The notes beneath the pieces are model-generated. The model was not told where the DNA came from. It ran no database searches and saw only the letters and a list, made by a program, of their open reading frames with translations. From positions 744,001 to 808,000 of the forward strand of contig NZ_CP150452.1 of assembly GCF_051307045.1 (NCBI RefSeq): a stretch of DNA of 64,000 bases, in the 5' to 3' direction. Source of the DNA: Dryocola sp031988645 (GTDB lineage Bacteria > Pseudomonadota > Gammaproteobacteria > Enterobacterales > Enterobacteriaceae). Positions 37,282-50,235 of the stretch are shown piece after piece. Position 1 is the stretch's first letter. Each line of letters starts with the position of its first letter. Both the position numbers and the translations under genes were made by a program.

Positions 37282-38139
37282 TTGCTGAAGTATCGCCTGA
37301 TTTCTGCGTTTATTTTAATACCTGTTGTCATTGCTGCGCTGTTCCTGCTTCCGCCGGTCGGTTTTGCTATCACCACCCTTGTCGTGTGCATGTTAGCCGC
37401 CTGGGAATGGGGACAGCTGGCCGGATTTAAAGCGCGATCCCAGCGGGTATGGCTGGCGGTACTTTGCGGCCTGCTGCTGGCGGCGATGCTTTTTGCCCTA
37501 CCGGAATACCATCGCACGGTACATATCCCGTTGATTGAATTCTCGCTCTGGGCCTCGCTTGCCTGGTGGGTTGCGGCGCTGTTGCTGGTGCTGTTTTATC
37601 CGGCCTCCGCGGCTATCTGGCGCAACTCCAGAACCCTGCGGCTGATCTTCGGCCTGCTGACTATCGTGCCGTTCTTCTGGGGCATGGTTGTGCTGCGCAG
37701 CTGGCATTACGACAGCAACCACTACACCGGCGCGATGTGGCTGCTGTACGTTATGATCCTCGTTTGGGGAGCTGATTCCGGCGCTTATCTCTTCGGTAAA
37801 ATGTTCGGTAAGCATAAGCTGGCGCCAAAGGTTTCTCCGGGTAAAACCTGGCAAGGTTTTATCGGCGGCCTGTTTACTTCGGCCGTTATCTCGTGGATGT
37901 TCGGCATGTGGGCGAATCTGGACGTTACGCCTTCTATCCTGCTGGTGTGTTCAGTTGTCGCCGCGCTGGCCTCCGTACTGGGCGATTTAACCGAAAGCAT
38001 GTTCAAGCGCGAAGCAGGAATTAAAGATAGCGGTCACATGATCCCCGGTCATGGTGGTATCTTAGATCGCATTGACAGTCTGACAGCGGCGGTGCCGGTG
38101 TTTGCCTGTCTGCTTTTGCTCGTTTTCAGGACGATTTAA
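37282..38139 (+). CDS. cdsA: Phosphatidate cytidylyltransferase, TTG start
   Basis: CdsA makes CDP-diacylglycerol from phosphatidic acid and CTP at the inner membrane, the branch point to all phospholipids. The 285 residues contain about eight hydrophobic helices and the family signature, LGDLTESMFKREAGIKDSGH followed by IPGHGGILDRIDS, near residues 230-265. The TTG start (LLKYRLISAFIL) is shared with E. coli and follows GGGGG. It lies 18 bases after ispU and 11 before rseP, so the genes are probably cotranscribed. Confidence 0.96.
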   Translation: MLKYRLISAFILIPVVIAALFLLPPVGFAITTLVVCMLAAWEWGQLAGFKARSQRVWLAVLCGLLLAAMLFALPEYHRTVHIPLIEFSLWASLAWWVAALLLVLFYPASAAIWRNSRTLRLIFGLLTIVPFFWGMVVLRSWHYDSNHYTGAMWLLYVMILVWGADSGAYLFGKMFGKHKLAPKVSPGKTWQGFIGGLFTSAVISWMFGMWANLDVTPSILLVCSVVAALASVLGDLTESMFKREAGIKDSGHMIPGHGGILDRIDSLTAAVPVFACLLLLVFRTI

Positions 38140-38150
38140 CGGAAGGTTTT

Positions 38151-39503
38151 ATGCTGAGCATACTCTGGAATCTGGCAGCATTTATCGTCGCACTGGGCGT
38201 TTTAATTACCGTGCACGAGTTCGGCCATTTCTGGGTTGCCCGCCGTTGTGGTGTGCGCGTTGAGCGTTTCTCTATTGGTTTTGGTAAAGCGCTCTGGCGA
38301 CGTCTCGATAGCCACGGTACAGAATTTGTCATCGCCCTGATCCCGCTGGGCGGCTATGTCAAAATGCTTGATGAGCGCGTTGAGCCGGTTAGCCCGGAGC
38401 TGCGCCATTACGCCTTCAACAACAAAACCGTCTCCCAGCGCGCGGCCATTATCGCCGCCGGGCCGGTTGCCAACTTTATCTTCGCCGTTTTCGCCTACTG
38501 GCTGGTGTTTATCATTGGCGTTCCCGGCGTGCGTCCGGTTGTTGGTGAAATAACGCCCAACTCGATAGCGGCGCAGGCACAAATTGCGCCAGGCACGGAA
38601 CTTAAAGCGATAGATGGTATCGAAACGCCTGATTGGGATGCAGTTCGTCTTGCTCTGGTGGCGAAGATTGGTGATGAAAACGCGCGCATTAGCCTTGCGC
38701 CTCTGGGCACCAATCAGACCAGCGAGAAAACTCTCGATTTACGCAACTGGCAGTTTGAGCCCGACAGAGAAGATCCCGTTGTCTCGTTAGGTATCAGGCC
38801 GCGCGGTCCGCAGGTTGAGACGGTGCTCGCAGAAGTACAGCCTGAATCAGCAGCTAATAAGGCGGGTTTGCAAGCCGGAGACAGGATCGTTAAAGTCGAG
38901 GGTGCGCTTATCAACCAGTGGACGGATTTTGTCAGCCTGGTGCGTGATAATCCAGGCCGGTCTCTGGCTGTTGAAGTAGAAAGACAGGGGCGGCCCTTGT
39001 CTTTAACGCTGATACCGGATACAAAACCGGGTAAAGCGAAGGCTGAAGGGTTTGCGGGTGTGGTACCAAAGGTTATCCCGCTGCCGGATGAGTATAAGAC
39101 AGTGCGCCAGTATGGGCCGTTTGTCGCCGTAGCAGAGGCCACGGGTAAAACCTGGCAGCTGATGAAGCTGACGGTCAACATGTTGGGGAAATTAATAACC
39201 GGTGACGTAAAACTGAACAACCTCAGTGGGCCAATCTCCATAGCTCAAGGGGCAGGTATGTCGGCGGAATTCGGGTTGATTTACTATCTGATGTTCCTGG
39301 CGCTTATCAGCGTCAACTTAGGGATTATCAACCTGTTTCCGCTCCCCGTTCTGGACGGCGGGCATCTGCTCTTTTTGGCGATTGAAAAACTGAAGGGCGG
39401 ACCGGTTTCCGAGCGAGTTCAAGACTTTAGTTACCGCATCGGCTCTATCTTGCTGGTGCTGTTAATGGGGCTTGCACTTTTCAATGATTTCTCTCGGTTT
39501 TAG
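38151..39503 (+). CDS. rseP: Site-2 zinc metalloprotease RseP
   Basis: RseP cleaves anti-sigma factor RseA inside the membrane after DegS, releasing sigma-E, and clears signal-peptide remnants. It has 450 residues as in E. coli. The HExxH zinc motif is HEFGH at residues 22-26 in the first membrane helix; two PDZ domains follow in the periplasmic part (about 125-305), and the third zinc ligand lies in PLPVLDGGHLLFL near residue 400. It is upstream of bamA and skp, placing the sensor of envelope stress beside its targets. Confidence 0.97.
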   Translation: MLSILWNLAAFIVALGVLITVHEFGHFWVARRCGVRVERFSIGFGKALWRRLDSHGTEFVIALIPLGGYVKMLDERVEPVSPELRHYAFNNKTVSQRAAIIAAGPVANFIFAVFAYWLVFIIGVPGVRPVVGEITPNSIAAQAQIAPGTELKAIDGIETPDWDAVRLALVAKIGDENARISLAPLGTNQTSEKTLDLRNWQFEPDREDPVVSLGIRPRGPQVETVLAEVQPESAANKAGLQAGDRIVKVEGALINQWTDFVSLVRDNPGRSLAVEVERQGRPLSLTLIPDTKPGKAKAEGFAGVVPKVIPLPDEYKTVRQYGPFVAVAEATGKTWQLMKLTVNMLGKLITGDVKLNNLSGPISIAQGAGMSAEFGLIYYLMFLALISVNLGIINLFPLPVLDGGHLLFLAIEKLKGGPVSERVQDFSYRIGSILLVLLMGLALFNDFSRF

Positions 39504-39536
39504 AGAGAATTAGGTTAGGAAGAACGCATAACAACG

Positions 39537-41944
<2,408 letters not shown>

Positions 41945-42064
41945 TTGTTTTGCGCGAAGGAATGCGACAGGCAGTGAAGCGTAGATACCGGCCCGGCAGG
42001 TAATGGGCTGGTGCACGCAAAAGACAGTGTCTTCGGACACATATGGGATGGTAAGGAGTTTATA

Positions 42065-42565
42065 GTGAAAAAGTGGTTATTTGCCGCAGGTCTTGGTATC
42101 GCTATGGCTGCATCAGCCAGCGTTCAGGCAGCTGAAAGTATCGCTGTTGTAAACATGGGCAATCTGTTCCAGCAGGTTGCACAGAACACCGGCGTCTCCA
42201 AAACCCTGGAAAACGAGTTCAAAGGCCGTGCCACTGAACTTCAGGGAATGGAAAACGATCTGCAGTCCAAAATGCAGCGTCTGCAGCGCGATGGCTCTAC
42301 CATGAAAGCCAGCGATCGTAGCAAACTGGAAAAAGACGTGATGGCTCAGCGCCAGACCTTCTCTACTAAAGCTCAGGCTTTTGAACAGGATCGTCAACGT
42401 CGTTCTGGCGAAGAGCGCGGCAAACTGGTTACTCGTATCCAGAGCGCGGTGAAGAAGGTTGCTGACGACAAAGGCTATGATGTTGTGCTGGACACCAGCA
42501 CCGTTGCCTATGCGGGTAGCGGCGTAAAAGACATCACTGCAGATGTACTAAAACAGGTTAAATAA
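42065..42565 (+). CDS. skp: Periplasmic chaperone Skp, GTG start
   Basis: Skp is a trimeric jellyfish-shaped chaperone that carries unfolded outer-membrane proteins across the periplasm to BamA. The GTG at 42065 (VKKWLFAAGLGIAMAA) gives a signal peptide ending VQAAES and a precursor of 166 residues. The rest is a strongly charged helical hairpin (KTLENEFKGRATELQG, KLEKDVMAQRQTFSTKA) and a C-terminal strand ADVLKQVK. It directly follows bamA and is three bases from lpxD. Confidence 0.95.
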   Translation: MKKWLFAAGLGIAMAASASVQAAESIAVVNMGNLFQQVAQNTGVSKTLENEFKGRATELQGMENDLQSKMQRLQRDGSTMKASDRSKLEKDVMAQRQTFSTKAQAFEQDRQRRSGEERGKLVTRIQSAVKKVADDKGYDVVLDTSTVAYAGSGVKDITADVLKQVK

Positions 42566-42568
42566 GTA

Positions 42569-43594
42569 ATGTCTTCAATTCGACTGGCTGAATTAGCCCA
42601 GCAGTTGGATGCGGAATTGCACGGTGATGGCGATATCGTCATCACCGGCGTGGCATCCATGCATTCGGCCCAGGCAGGCCATATCACGTTCATCGTTAAC
42701 CCGCGTTATCATGAGCAGCTGGCAACTTGCCAGGCTTCTGCCGTCGTAATGACCCAAGCCGACCTTCCTTTCGCCAACAGCGCAGCGCTGGTAGTGAAGA
42801 ATCCCTACCTGACGTATGCCCGTATGGCGCAAATTCTTGATTCCACGCCGCAGCCTGCGCAAAACATCGCGCCGGGCGCGGTGATCGATGCGACCGCGAC
42901 GTTAGGCAACAATGTGGCGATTGGCGCCAATGCTGTTATAGAATCCGGCGTTGTGCTGGGTGATAACGTCATTATCGGCCCGGGCTGCTTTATCGGCAAA
43001 AATACCAAAATTGGGGCCGGCACCCGCCTGTGGGCCAACGTTTCGGTTTACCACGAAATCCAGATTGGCGAGCAGTGCTTAATCCAGTCGGGCACCGTTA
43101 TCGGCGCGGATGGTTTTGGTTACGCCAACGATCGCGGCAACTGGGTGAAGATCCCCCAGCTTGGCCGGGTGATCGTCGGCGATCGTGTCGAAATCGGCGC
43201 CTGTACTACGATTGACCGCGGCGCCCTGGACGACACGATTATTGGTAATGGTGTTATCATTGATAACCAGTGCCAGATTGCACATAACGTTGTGATTGGC
43301 GACAATACCGCCGTCGCGGGCGGCGTCATCATGGCCGGTAGCCTCAAAATTGGGCGTTACTGTATGATTGGCGGCGCCAGCGTGATTAACGGTCATATGG
43401 AGATCTGCGATAAGGTCACCGTAACCGGTATGGGCATGGTAATGCGTCCGATCACTGAGCCTGGGGTCTATTCTTCAGGTATTCCGTTACAACCGAATAA
43501 AGTGTGGCGCAAAACCGCCGCGTTAGTGATGAATATCGATGAAATGAGCAAACGCTTAAAAGCTATCGAGCGTAAGGTCAATCAACAAGACTAA
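42569..43594 (+). CDS. lpxD: UDP-3-O-(3-hydroxymyristoyl)glucosamine N-acyltransferase
   Basis: LpxD adds the second 3-hydroxymyristoyl chain in lipid A synthesis. The 341-residue product has an N-terminal uridine-binding domain (VASMHSAQAGHITFIVNPRY), then a left-handed beta-helix built of hexapeptide repeats (IGANAVIESGVVLGDNVIIG) with the catalytic His in CQIAHNVVIGDNT near residue 239, and a C-terminal helix. It begins the lpxD-fabZ-lpxA-lpxB cluster. No anomaly. Confidence 0.97.
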   Translation: MSSIRLAELAQQLDAELHGDGDIVITGVASMHSAQAGHITFIVNPRYHEQLATCQASAVVMTQADLPFANSAALVVKNPYLTYARMAQILDSTPQPAQNIAPGAVIDATATLGNNVAIGANAVIESGVVLGDNVIIGPGCFIGKNTKIGAGTRLWANVSVYHEIQIGEQCLIQSGTVIGADGFGYANDRGNWVKIPQLGRVIVGDRVEIGACTTIDRGALDDTIIGNGVIIDNQCQIAHNVVIGDNTAVAGGVIMAGSLKIGRYCMIGGASVINGHMEICDKVTVTGMGMVMRPITEPGVYSSGIPLQPNKVWRKTAALVMNIDEMSKRLKAIERKVNQQD

Positions 43595-43708
43595 TCATCG
43601 CCAGCCCTTGACGCGTAGCGTTTCTGATTTGCGGCCTGCAAGCTGTCCCGTGATAGCCGCAGGCCGTGTTATTATTGTCATTTAGTATATTTGGACAGGA
43701 AGAGTATT

Positions 43709-44165
43709 TTGACTACCGACACTCATACTCTGCACATCGAAGAGATTTTAGAGCTTCTGCCGCACCGTTACCCGTTCTTGCTGGTTGACCGTGTTCTGGA
43801 TTTTGAAGAAGGTCGTTTTCTACGCGCAGTAAAAAATGTCTCCGTAAACGAGCCGTTTTTCCAGGGGCCACTTCCCTGGCAAACCCATTTTCCCGGGCGT
43901 TTTGATTCTTGAAGCAATGGCGCAGGCCACCGGCATTCTGGCGTTCAAAAGCGTAGGGAAACTGGAGCCTGGCGAACTTTATTACTTTGCTGGCATCGAC
44001 GAGGCGCGTTTCAAGCGTCCGGTTGTGCCAGGCGACCAGATGGTCATGGAAGTAACTTTCGAAAAAACCCGCCGTGGTCTGACTCGCTTTAAGGGCGTGG
44101 CTACCGTTGACGGTAAAATTGTCTGCGAAGCAACTATGATGTGTGCCCGCAGCCGGGAGAGCTGA
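43709..44165 (+). CDS. fabZ: (3R)-hydroxyacyl-ACP dehydratase FabZ, TTG start, frameshifted
   Basis: FabZ dehydrates 3-hydroxyacyl-ACP in fatty acid elongation and competes with LpxA for 3-hydroxymyristoyl-ACP. TTG at 43709 (LTTDTHTLHIEE), as in E. coli, leads to LLPHRYPFLLVDRVLD. The frame changes at 43864-43869, CAGGGGCCACTTC for CAGGGCCACTTC; corrected it reads FFQGHFPGKPIFPG, restoring the catalytic His, followed by ILEAMAQATG with the catalytic Glu. Corrected length is 151 residues, the E. coli length. Essential, so the break is taken as a sequence error. It is three bases from lpxA. Confidence 0.95.
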
Positions 44166-44168
44166 TAC

Positions 44169-44957
44169 GTGATTGATAAATCCGCCTTTATTCATCCATC
44201 ATCCATTGTGGAAGAAGGCGCCGTTATCGGTGCTAACGTCCATATTGGCCCGTTTTGTGTGGTTGGTCCGCATGTAAAGATCGGTGAGGGAACCGTGCTG
44301 AAGTCTCACGTTGTGGTGAATGGTCATACGACCATCGGCCGCGATAACGAGATTTATCAGTTCGCCTCTATTGGTGAAGTTAACCAGGACCTTAAATATG
44401 CAAATGAGCCCACCCGCGTGGAAATTGGCGATCGCAACCGCATCCGCGAAAGCGTCACCATTCACCGCGGCACAGAACAGGGCGGTGGCTTGACGAAGGT
44501 GGGCTGCGATAACCTGCTGATGATCAACGCTCACGTGGCGCATGATTGTACCGTCGGCAATCGCTGTATCCTCGCTAATAACGCAACGCTTGCCGGCCAC
44601 GTCTCCGTTGATGATTTCGCTATCATCGGCGGCATGACCGCGGTGCACCAGTTCTGCATTATCGGTGCGCACGTGATGGTTGGCGGCTGCTCCGGCGTAG
44701 CACAGGATGTTCCGCCGTACGTTATCGCGCAGGGCAACCACGCGACGCCGTTTGGCGTTAATATCGAAGGGTTGAAGCGCCGCGGCTTTAGCAAAGAAGC
44801 GCTGCACGCGATTCGCAACGCTTATAAACTGCTCTACCGCAGCGGCAAAACCCTCGACGAGGCAAAACCGGAAATCGCTGAGCTTGCTAAGCAGCATCTG
44901 GAAGTTAACGCATTTGTTGAATTCTTTGCGCGCTCCACGCGCGGCTTGATTCGCTAA
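44169..44957 (+). CDS. lpxA: UDP-N-acetylglucosamine O-acyltransferase, GTG start
   Basis: LpxA makes the first acylation of UDP-GlcNAc in lipid A synthesis. It has 262 residues, the E. coli length. A left-handed beta-helix of hexapeptide repeats (IGANVHIGPFCVVGP and others) contains the catalytic His in MINAHVAHDCTVGN near residue 125, and a helical C-terminus ends in FARSTRGLIR. GTG is used as start. Its stop is directly followed by the lpxB ATG. Confidence 0.96.
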   Translation: MIDKSAFIHPSSIVEEGAVIGANVHIGPFCVVGPHVKIGEGTVLKSHVVVNGHTTIGRDNEIYQFASIGEVNQDLKYANEPTRVEIGDRNRIRESVTIHRGTEQGGGLTKVGCDNLLMINAHVAHDCTVGNRCILANNATLAGHVSVDDFAIIGGMTAVHQFCIIGAHVMVGGCSGVAQDVPPYVIAQGNHATPFGVNIEGLKRRGFSKEALHAIRNAYKLLYRSGKTLDEAKPEIAELAKQHLEVNAFVEFFARSTRGLIR

Positions 44958-46108
44958 ATGAAGCCTGGTCGTCCCCTAACGATTGCCCTGGTCGCCGGAG
45001 AAACTTCCGGCGATATTCTTGGTACGGGGCCTTATACGCGCGCTGAAAACCCGTCATCCGGATGCCCGCTTTGTGGGCGTAGCCGGGCCGCGCATGCAGG
45101 CCGAAGGCTGCGAAGCCTGGTATGAAATGGAAGAGCTGGCGGTGATGGGCATCGTTGAAGTGCTCGGTCGCCTGCGCCGTCTGTTGCATATCCGTGCCGA
45201 TTTAACCCGCCGCTTTACGGAACTGCAGCCGGACGTGTTCGTCGGTATCGACGCGCCTGATTTCAATATCACCCTGGAAGGCAACCTTAAAAAGCAGGGC
45301 ATTCGCACTATTCATTACGTCAGCCCTTCCGTCTGGGCGTGGCGCCAAAAACGCGTTTTCAAAATTGGTAGAGCAACGGATCTGGTGCTCGCATTCCTGC
45401 CTTTTGAAAAAGCGTTTTACGACCGTTTCAACGTTCCCTGCCGCTTTATCGGCCACACGATGGCGGATGCGATGCCGCTCGATCCGGATAAAAACGCGGC
45501 GCGCGCGACCCTTGGCATTTCGCCCGCCGTGAAATGTCTGGCGCTGCTGCCCGGCAGCCGCGGCGCAGAGGTTGAGATGCTAAGCGCCGATTTTCTGCGC
45601 ACGGCGCAGCTGCTTCGCCGCCGTTTCCCGGATCTTGCAATCGTCGTCCCGCTGGTTAACGCCAAAAGGCGTGAACAGTTTGAGAAGATTAAAGCCGATA
45701 TCGCCCCCGAGCTTAACGTTCATCTGTTAGACGGCATGGGGCGAGAGGCGATGGTGGCCAGCGATGCCGCGCTGCTGGCGTCCGGCACCGCAGCGCTTGA
45801 GTGCATGCTGGCTAAATGCCCGATGGTGGTCGGCTACCGCATGAAACCTTTCACCTTCTGGCTGGCGAAGCGCCTGGTAAAAACGGATTATGTTTCGCTG
45901 CCGAACCTGCTTGCCGGGCGCGAGCTCGTCAAAGAGCTGCTTCAGGAAGAGTGCGAGCCCGTCGCGCTGGCGGCGGCGCTTGAGCCGCTGCTTGAAGACG
46001 GCGCGCAAAGCCATCAAATGCATGACACCTTCCGCGCTCTGCATGAACAGATTCGCTGCAACGCGGACGAGCAGGCGGCCCGACGCCGTGCTGGAGCTGG
46101 CGCAATGA
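44958..46108 (+). CDS. lpxB: Lipid-A-disaccharide synthase, two frameshifts
   Basis: LpxB is a peripheral membrane GT19 glycosyltransferase that joins UDP-2,3-diacylglucosamine and lipid X. The ATG at 44958 (MKPGRPLTIALVAGETSGDIL) abuts the lpxA stop. Frames change at 45026-45031 (ACGGGGCCTTATA for ACGGGCCTTATA; corrected LGTGLIRAL) and 46077-46081 (GCGGCCCGACG for GCGGCCGACG; corrected QAADAVLELAQ and a TGA). Removing both bases gives exactly 382 residues, the E. coli length. The second break removes the natural stop and runs the frame into rnhB, giving a false fusion. Essential gene. Confidence 0.95.
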
Positions 46109-46701
46109 TGGAATTTATCTATCCGCACACGCACCTGGTTGCGGGTGTGGACGAAGTGGGCCGCGGCCCGCTGGTCGGCGCCGTGGTTACGGCAGCCGTG
46201 ATCCTCGATCCCCTAAGGCCCATCGTCGGCCTTGCGGACTCCAAAAAACTTTCGGAAAAAAGACGTAACGCGCTTTACGATGAAATCATCGAAAAGGCGT
46301 TGGCCTGGAGCCTCGGGCGCGCCGAGCCGGAAGAAATTGACCGGCTAAATATTTTGCACGCGACTATGCTTGCTATGCAGCGAGCCGTGGCGGGCCTGGC
46401 CATCGCGCCGGAATACGTGCTTATTGACGGAAATCGCTGTCCGGCTTTACCCGTGCCTGCCCTGGCGGTGGTAAAAGGGGACAGCAGGGTCGCTGAGATC
46501 AGCGCCGCTTCAATACTGGCTAAAGTTACGCGCGACCGCGAAATGGCCATGCTGGACTTGAGTTTCCCGCAGTACGGCTTTGCCCGGCACAAGGGCTACC
46601 CAACGGCTTTTCACCTTAAAAAGCTGGCAGAGCACGGTGCCACCGAGCACCATCGTCGTAGTTTTGCTCCGGTCAGACGCGCCCTTGGGCTGGCGTCCTG
46701 A
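46105..46701 (+). CDS. rnhB: Ribonuclease HII
   Basis: RnhB cuts RNA in RNA/DNA hybrids, mainly at misincorporated ribonucleotides. The 198-residue product has the E. coli length, with the active-site motif GVDEVGRGPLVGAVV (DEvGRG, Asp16-Glu17) at residues 15-29, LIDGNRCP with the third Asp near residue 107, and the C-terminal KGYPTAFHLKKLAEHGATEHHR helix region. The ATG at 46105 overlaps the lpxB stop as in E. coli. An apparent continuous frame from lpxB is caused by a frameshift there. Confidence 0.95.
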   Translation: MMEFIYPHTHLVAGVDEVGRGPLVGAVVTAAVILDPLRPIVGLADSKKLSEKRRNALYDEIIEKALAWSLGRAEPEEIDRLNILHATMLAMQRAVAGLAIAPEYVLIDGNRCPALPVPALAVVKGDSRVAEISAASILAKVTRDREMAMLDLSFPQYGFARHKGYPTAFHLKKLAEHGATEHHRRSFAPVRRALGLAS

Positions 46702-46739
46702 CCTGCGGGTAACGGGTACACATTTAATCGGAATGAGAA

Positions 46740-49700
46740 ATGGCTGAACCACGTTTCGTTCACCTGCGGGTGCACAGTGATTATTCCATGATTGATGGGC
46801 TGGCGAAAATCGGGCCGCTGGTGAAAAAAGCCGCGGCGCTGAATATGCCGGCTTTAGCTATTACCGATTTTACCAACCTGTGCGGCCTGGTGAAGTTTTA
46901 CGGCGGCGCCCACGGCGCCGGCATCAAACCTGTTATTGGCGCGGATTTCAACGTCGCCAACGAGCTGTTGGGCGACGAGCTTAGCCATCTGACCGTGCTT
47001 GCCGCCAACAACGTCGGCTATCAGAACCTCACCCTGCTGATTTCTAAAGCCTATCAGCGCGGCTACGGGGCCGCGGGCCCGGTTATCGACCGCGGCTGGC
47101 TTGCGGAGCTAAACGAAGGCCTGATCCTGCTTTCCGGCGGACGCATGGGGGATATCGGCAAAAACTTGCTGCGTGGAAACCATGCCCAGGTCGATCAGTG
47201 CCTGGCGTTCTACCAGCAATATTTTGCCGATCGCTTCTATCTTGAGCTGATCCGTACCGGCCGCGCCGATGAAGAAAACTATCTGCATGCTGCCGTGGCT
47301 CTGGCCGAAGAGCGAGGCCTGCCGGTCGTTGCCACCAACGACGTGCGCTTTATTGATGCCTCCGACTTCGACGCCCATGAAATTCGCGTCGCCATCCACG
47401 ATGGCTTTACGCTCGACGATCCAAAGCGTCCGCGCAGCTATTCCACGCAGCAATATATGCGTAGCGAAGAAGAGATGTGCGAGCTTTTCTCGGATATCCC
47501 GGAAGCCTTGGAAAACAGCGTTGAGATTGCCCGCCGCTGCAACGTCACCGTTCGCCTGGGCGAATACTTCCTGCCGCAGTTCCCGACCGGCGATATGACC
47601 ACCGAAGATTTCCTGGTGGTGAAATCTAAAGAGGGCCTGGAAGAGCGTCTGGAATTCCTGTTCCCGGACCCGCAAGTGCGCGCTGAGAAGCGCCCTCCTT
47701 ACGATGAACGTCTGGACATTGAACTGCAGGTTATCAACCAGATGGGCTTCCCGGGCTACTTCCTGATCGTGATGGAGTTTATCCAGTGGTCGAAGGATAA
47801 CGGCGTTCCCGTCGGGCCCGGCCGTGGTTCAGGCGCGGGGTCGCTTGTGGCCTACGCGCTGAAAATCACCGATCTCGACCCGCTGGAGTTTGACCTGCTG
47901 TTCGAACGTTTCCTTAATCCGGAACGCGTGTCGATGCCCGACTTCGATATCGACTTCTGCATGGAAAAGCGCGATCGGGTAATCGATCACGTAGCCGAAA
48001 TGTACGGCCGGGATGCGGTATCGCAGATTATCACCTTCGGCACCATGGCGGCGAAAGCGGTTATCCGCGACGTGGGGCGCGTGCTGGGCCACCCGTACGG
48101 CTTTGTCGATCGCATCTCGAAGCTGATCCCGCCGGATCCGGGCATGACGCTTGCGAAAGCCTTCGAAGCGGAACCGCAGCTGCCTGAGATCTACGAAGCG
48201 GACGAAGAAGTGAAAGCGCTGATCGACATGGCGCGCAAGCTGGAAGGCGTCACGCGCAACGCCGGCAAGCACGCCGGCGGCGTGGTTATCGCCCCGACCA
48301 AAATCACCGATTTTGCTCCGCTTTATTGCGACGACCAGGGGCAAAACCCGGTCACCCAGTTTGATAAAAACGATGTGGAATACGCAGGCCTGGTGAAGTT
48401 CGACTTCCTGGGTTTACGTACGCTCACCATCATCGACTGGGCGCTGAAAATGATTAACCCGCGCCGGGCGAAGCAGGGACTTGAGCCGATTGATATCGCC
48501 GCTATTCCGCTCGACGATAAGAAAAGCTTCGACATGCTGCAACGCTCGGAAACCACCGCGGTATTCCAGCTTGAATCCCGCGGCATGAAGGATCTGATCA
48601 AACGCCTGCAGCCCGACTGCTTCGAAGATATGATAGCCCTGGTGGCCCTGTTCCGTCCGGGCCCGTTGCAGTCCGGCATGGTTGATAACTTTATCGACCG
48701 TAAGCACGGCCGCGAAGCGATTTCCTATCCTGATATTCAGTGGCAGCACGAAAGCCTGAAGCCGGTGCTGGAGCCCACCTACGGCATTATCCTGTATCAG
48801 GAACAGGTTATGCAGATAGCCCAGGTGCTCTCCGGTTATACCCTTGGCGGCGCGGATATGCTGCGTCGCGCGATGGGTAAGAAAAAACCCGAGGAGATGG
48901 CGAAGCAGCGTTCAAGCTTTGAAGACGGCGCGAAAGCAAACGGCATTGACGGCGAGCTGGCGATAAAAATCTTCGACCTGGTGGAGAAGTTCGCCGGCTA
49001 CGGCTTTAACAAATCCCACTCCGCCGCCTACGCGCTGGTTTCCTATCAGACCCTGTGGCTCAAGGCGCACTATCCCGCAGAGTTCATGGCGGCGGTCATG
49101 ACCGCCGATATGGACAACACCGAAAAAGTGGTGGGCCTGGTGGACGAATGCTGGCGCATGGGATTAAAAATTCTGCCGCCGGATATCAACTCCGGGCTAT
49201 ACCATTTCCACGTTAACGACGAAGGCGAAATTGTTTACGGCATCGGCGCGATTAAAGGCGTAGGCGAAGGGCCGATTGAAGCGATTCTTGAAGCGCGTAA
49301 CCAGGGCGGCTATTTCCGCGAGCTGTTCGATCTTTGCGCGCGCACGGATACGAAAAAGCTAAACCGCCGCGTGCTGGAAAAGCTCATTATGTCCGGGGCT
49401 TTCGATCGCCTGGGGGCCGCACCGCGCCGCGCTGATGAACGCGCTGGGCGACGCGCTGAAAGCCGCGGATCAGCATGCGAAAGCGGAAGCTATTGGCCAG
49501 GCGGATATGTTCGGCGTGCTGGCCGAAGAGCCGGAACAGATCGAGCAGTCCTATGCCAGCGTCATTCCGTGGCCCGAACACACGGTGCTGGACGGCGAGC
49601 GGGAAACCCTGGGGCTGTATCTTACCGGCCACCCGATCAACCAGTACCTGAAAGAAATTGAGCGCTATGTCGGCGGCATGCGCCTGAAAGAGATGCACCC

Positions 49701-50223
49701 GACAGAACGTGGTAAAATGACCACGGCTGCGGGTCTGGTGATTGCCTCAAGGGTCATGGTGACCAAAAGAGGCAATCGCATTGGCATCTGTACTCTCGAC
49801 GATCGTTCCGGTCGTCTGGAAGTGATGTTATTCACAGATGCGTTAGAAAAGTACCAGCACCTGCTGGAGAAAGACCGTATCCTGATCGTCAGCGGACAGG
49901 TCAGCTTTGATGACTTCAGCGGCGGCCTTAAAATGACCGCTCGTGAACTGATGGACATTGACGAAGCCCGCGAAAAGTATGCGCGCGGGCTTGCTATCTC
50001 GCTGACGGACAGGCAAATTGATGACCAGCTTTTAAACCGTCTCCGTCAGTCTCTGGAACCCCATCGTTCGGGGACAATTCCGGTACATCTCTACTATCAG
50101 AGGGAAGATGCACGCGCGCGGTTGCGCTTTGGCGCAGCATGGCGTGTCTCACCCAGCGATCGTTTACTCAACGATTTGCGTACCCTGATAGGTTCGGAGC
50201 AGGTGGAACTGGAGTTTGACTAA
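46740..50223 (+). CDS. dnaE: DNA polymerase III alpha subunit, frameshifted
   Basis: DnaE is the catalytic subunit of the replicative polymerase. It has an N-terminal PHP domain (FVHLRVHSDYSMIDGLAKIG), palm with the catalytic pair PDFDIDF near residue 401, GPGRGSGAGSLVAY near residue 362, the third Asp in VKFDFLGLRTLT near 555, then fingers, beta-binding and the OB-fold domain (GNRIGICTLDDRSGRLEV). The frame changes at 49413-49419, CTGGGGGCCGCACC for CTGGGGCCGCACC; corrected it reads FDRLGPHRAALMNAL. Corrected length is 1160 residues, exactly as in E. coli. Essential. AccA follows after 12 bases. Confidence 0.96.
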
Positions 50224-50235
50224 TACAGGAATACT

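Noticed and set aside
39266..39292. Possible sigma-E promoter for bamA inside rseP (GGAATT, 15 bases, TCTGAT)
   Set aside because: The spacing is two bases short of the consensus measured from the degP promoter, and the bases encode conserved RseP residues.
44983..46701. A 572-residue LpxB-RnhB fusion protein
   Set aside because: The join depends on an extra C at 46077-46081; the corrected frame gives the normal lpxB stop and an overlapping rnhB start.
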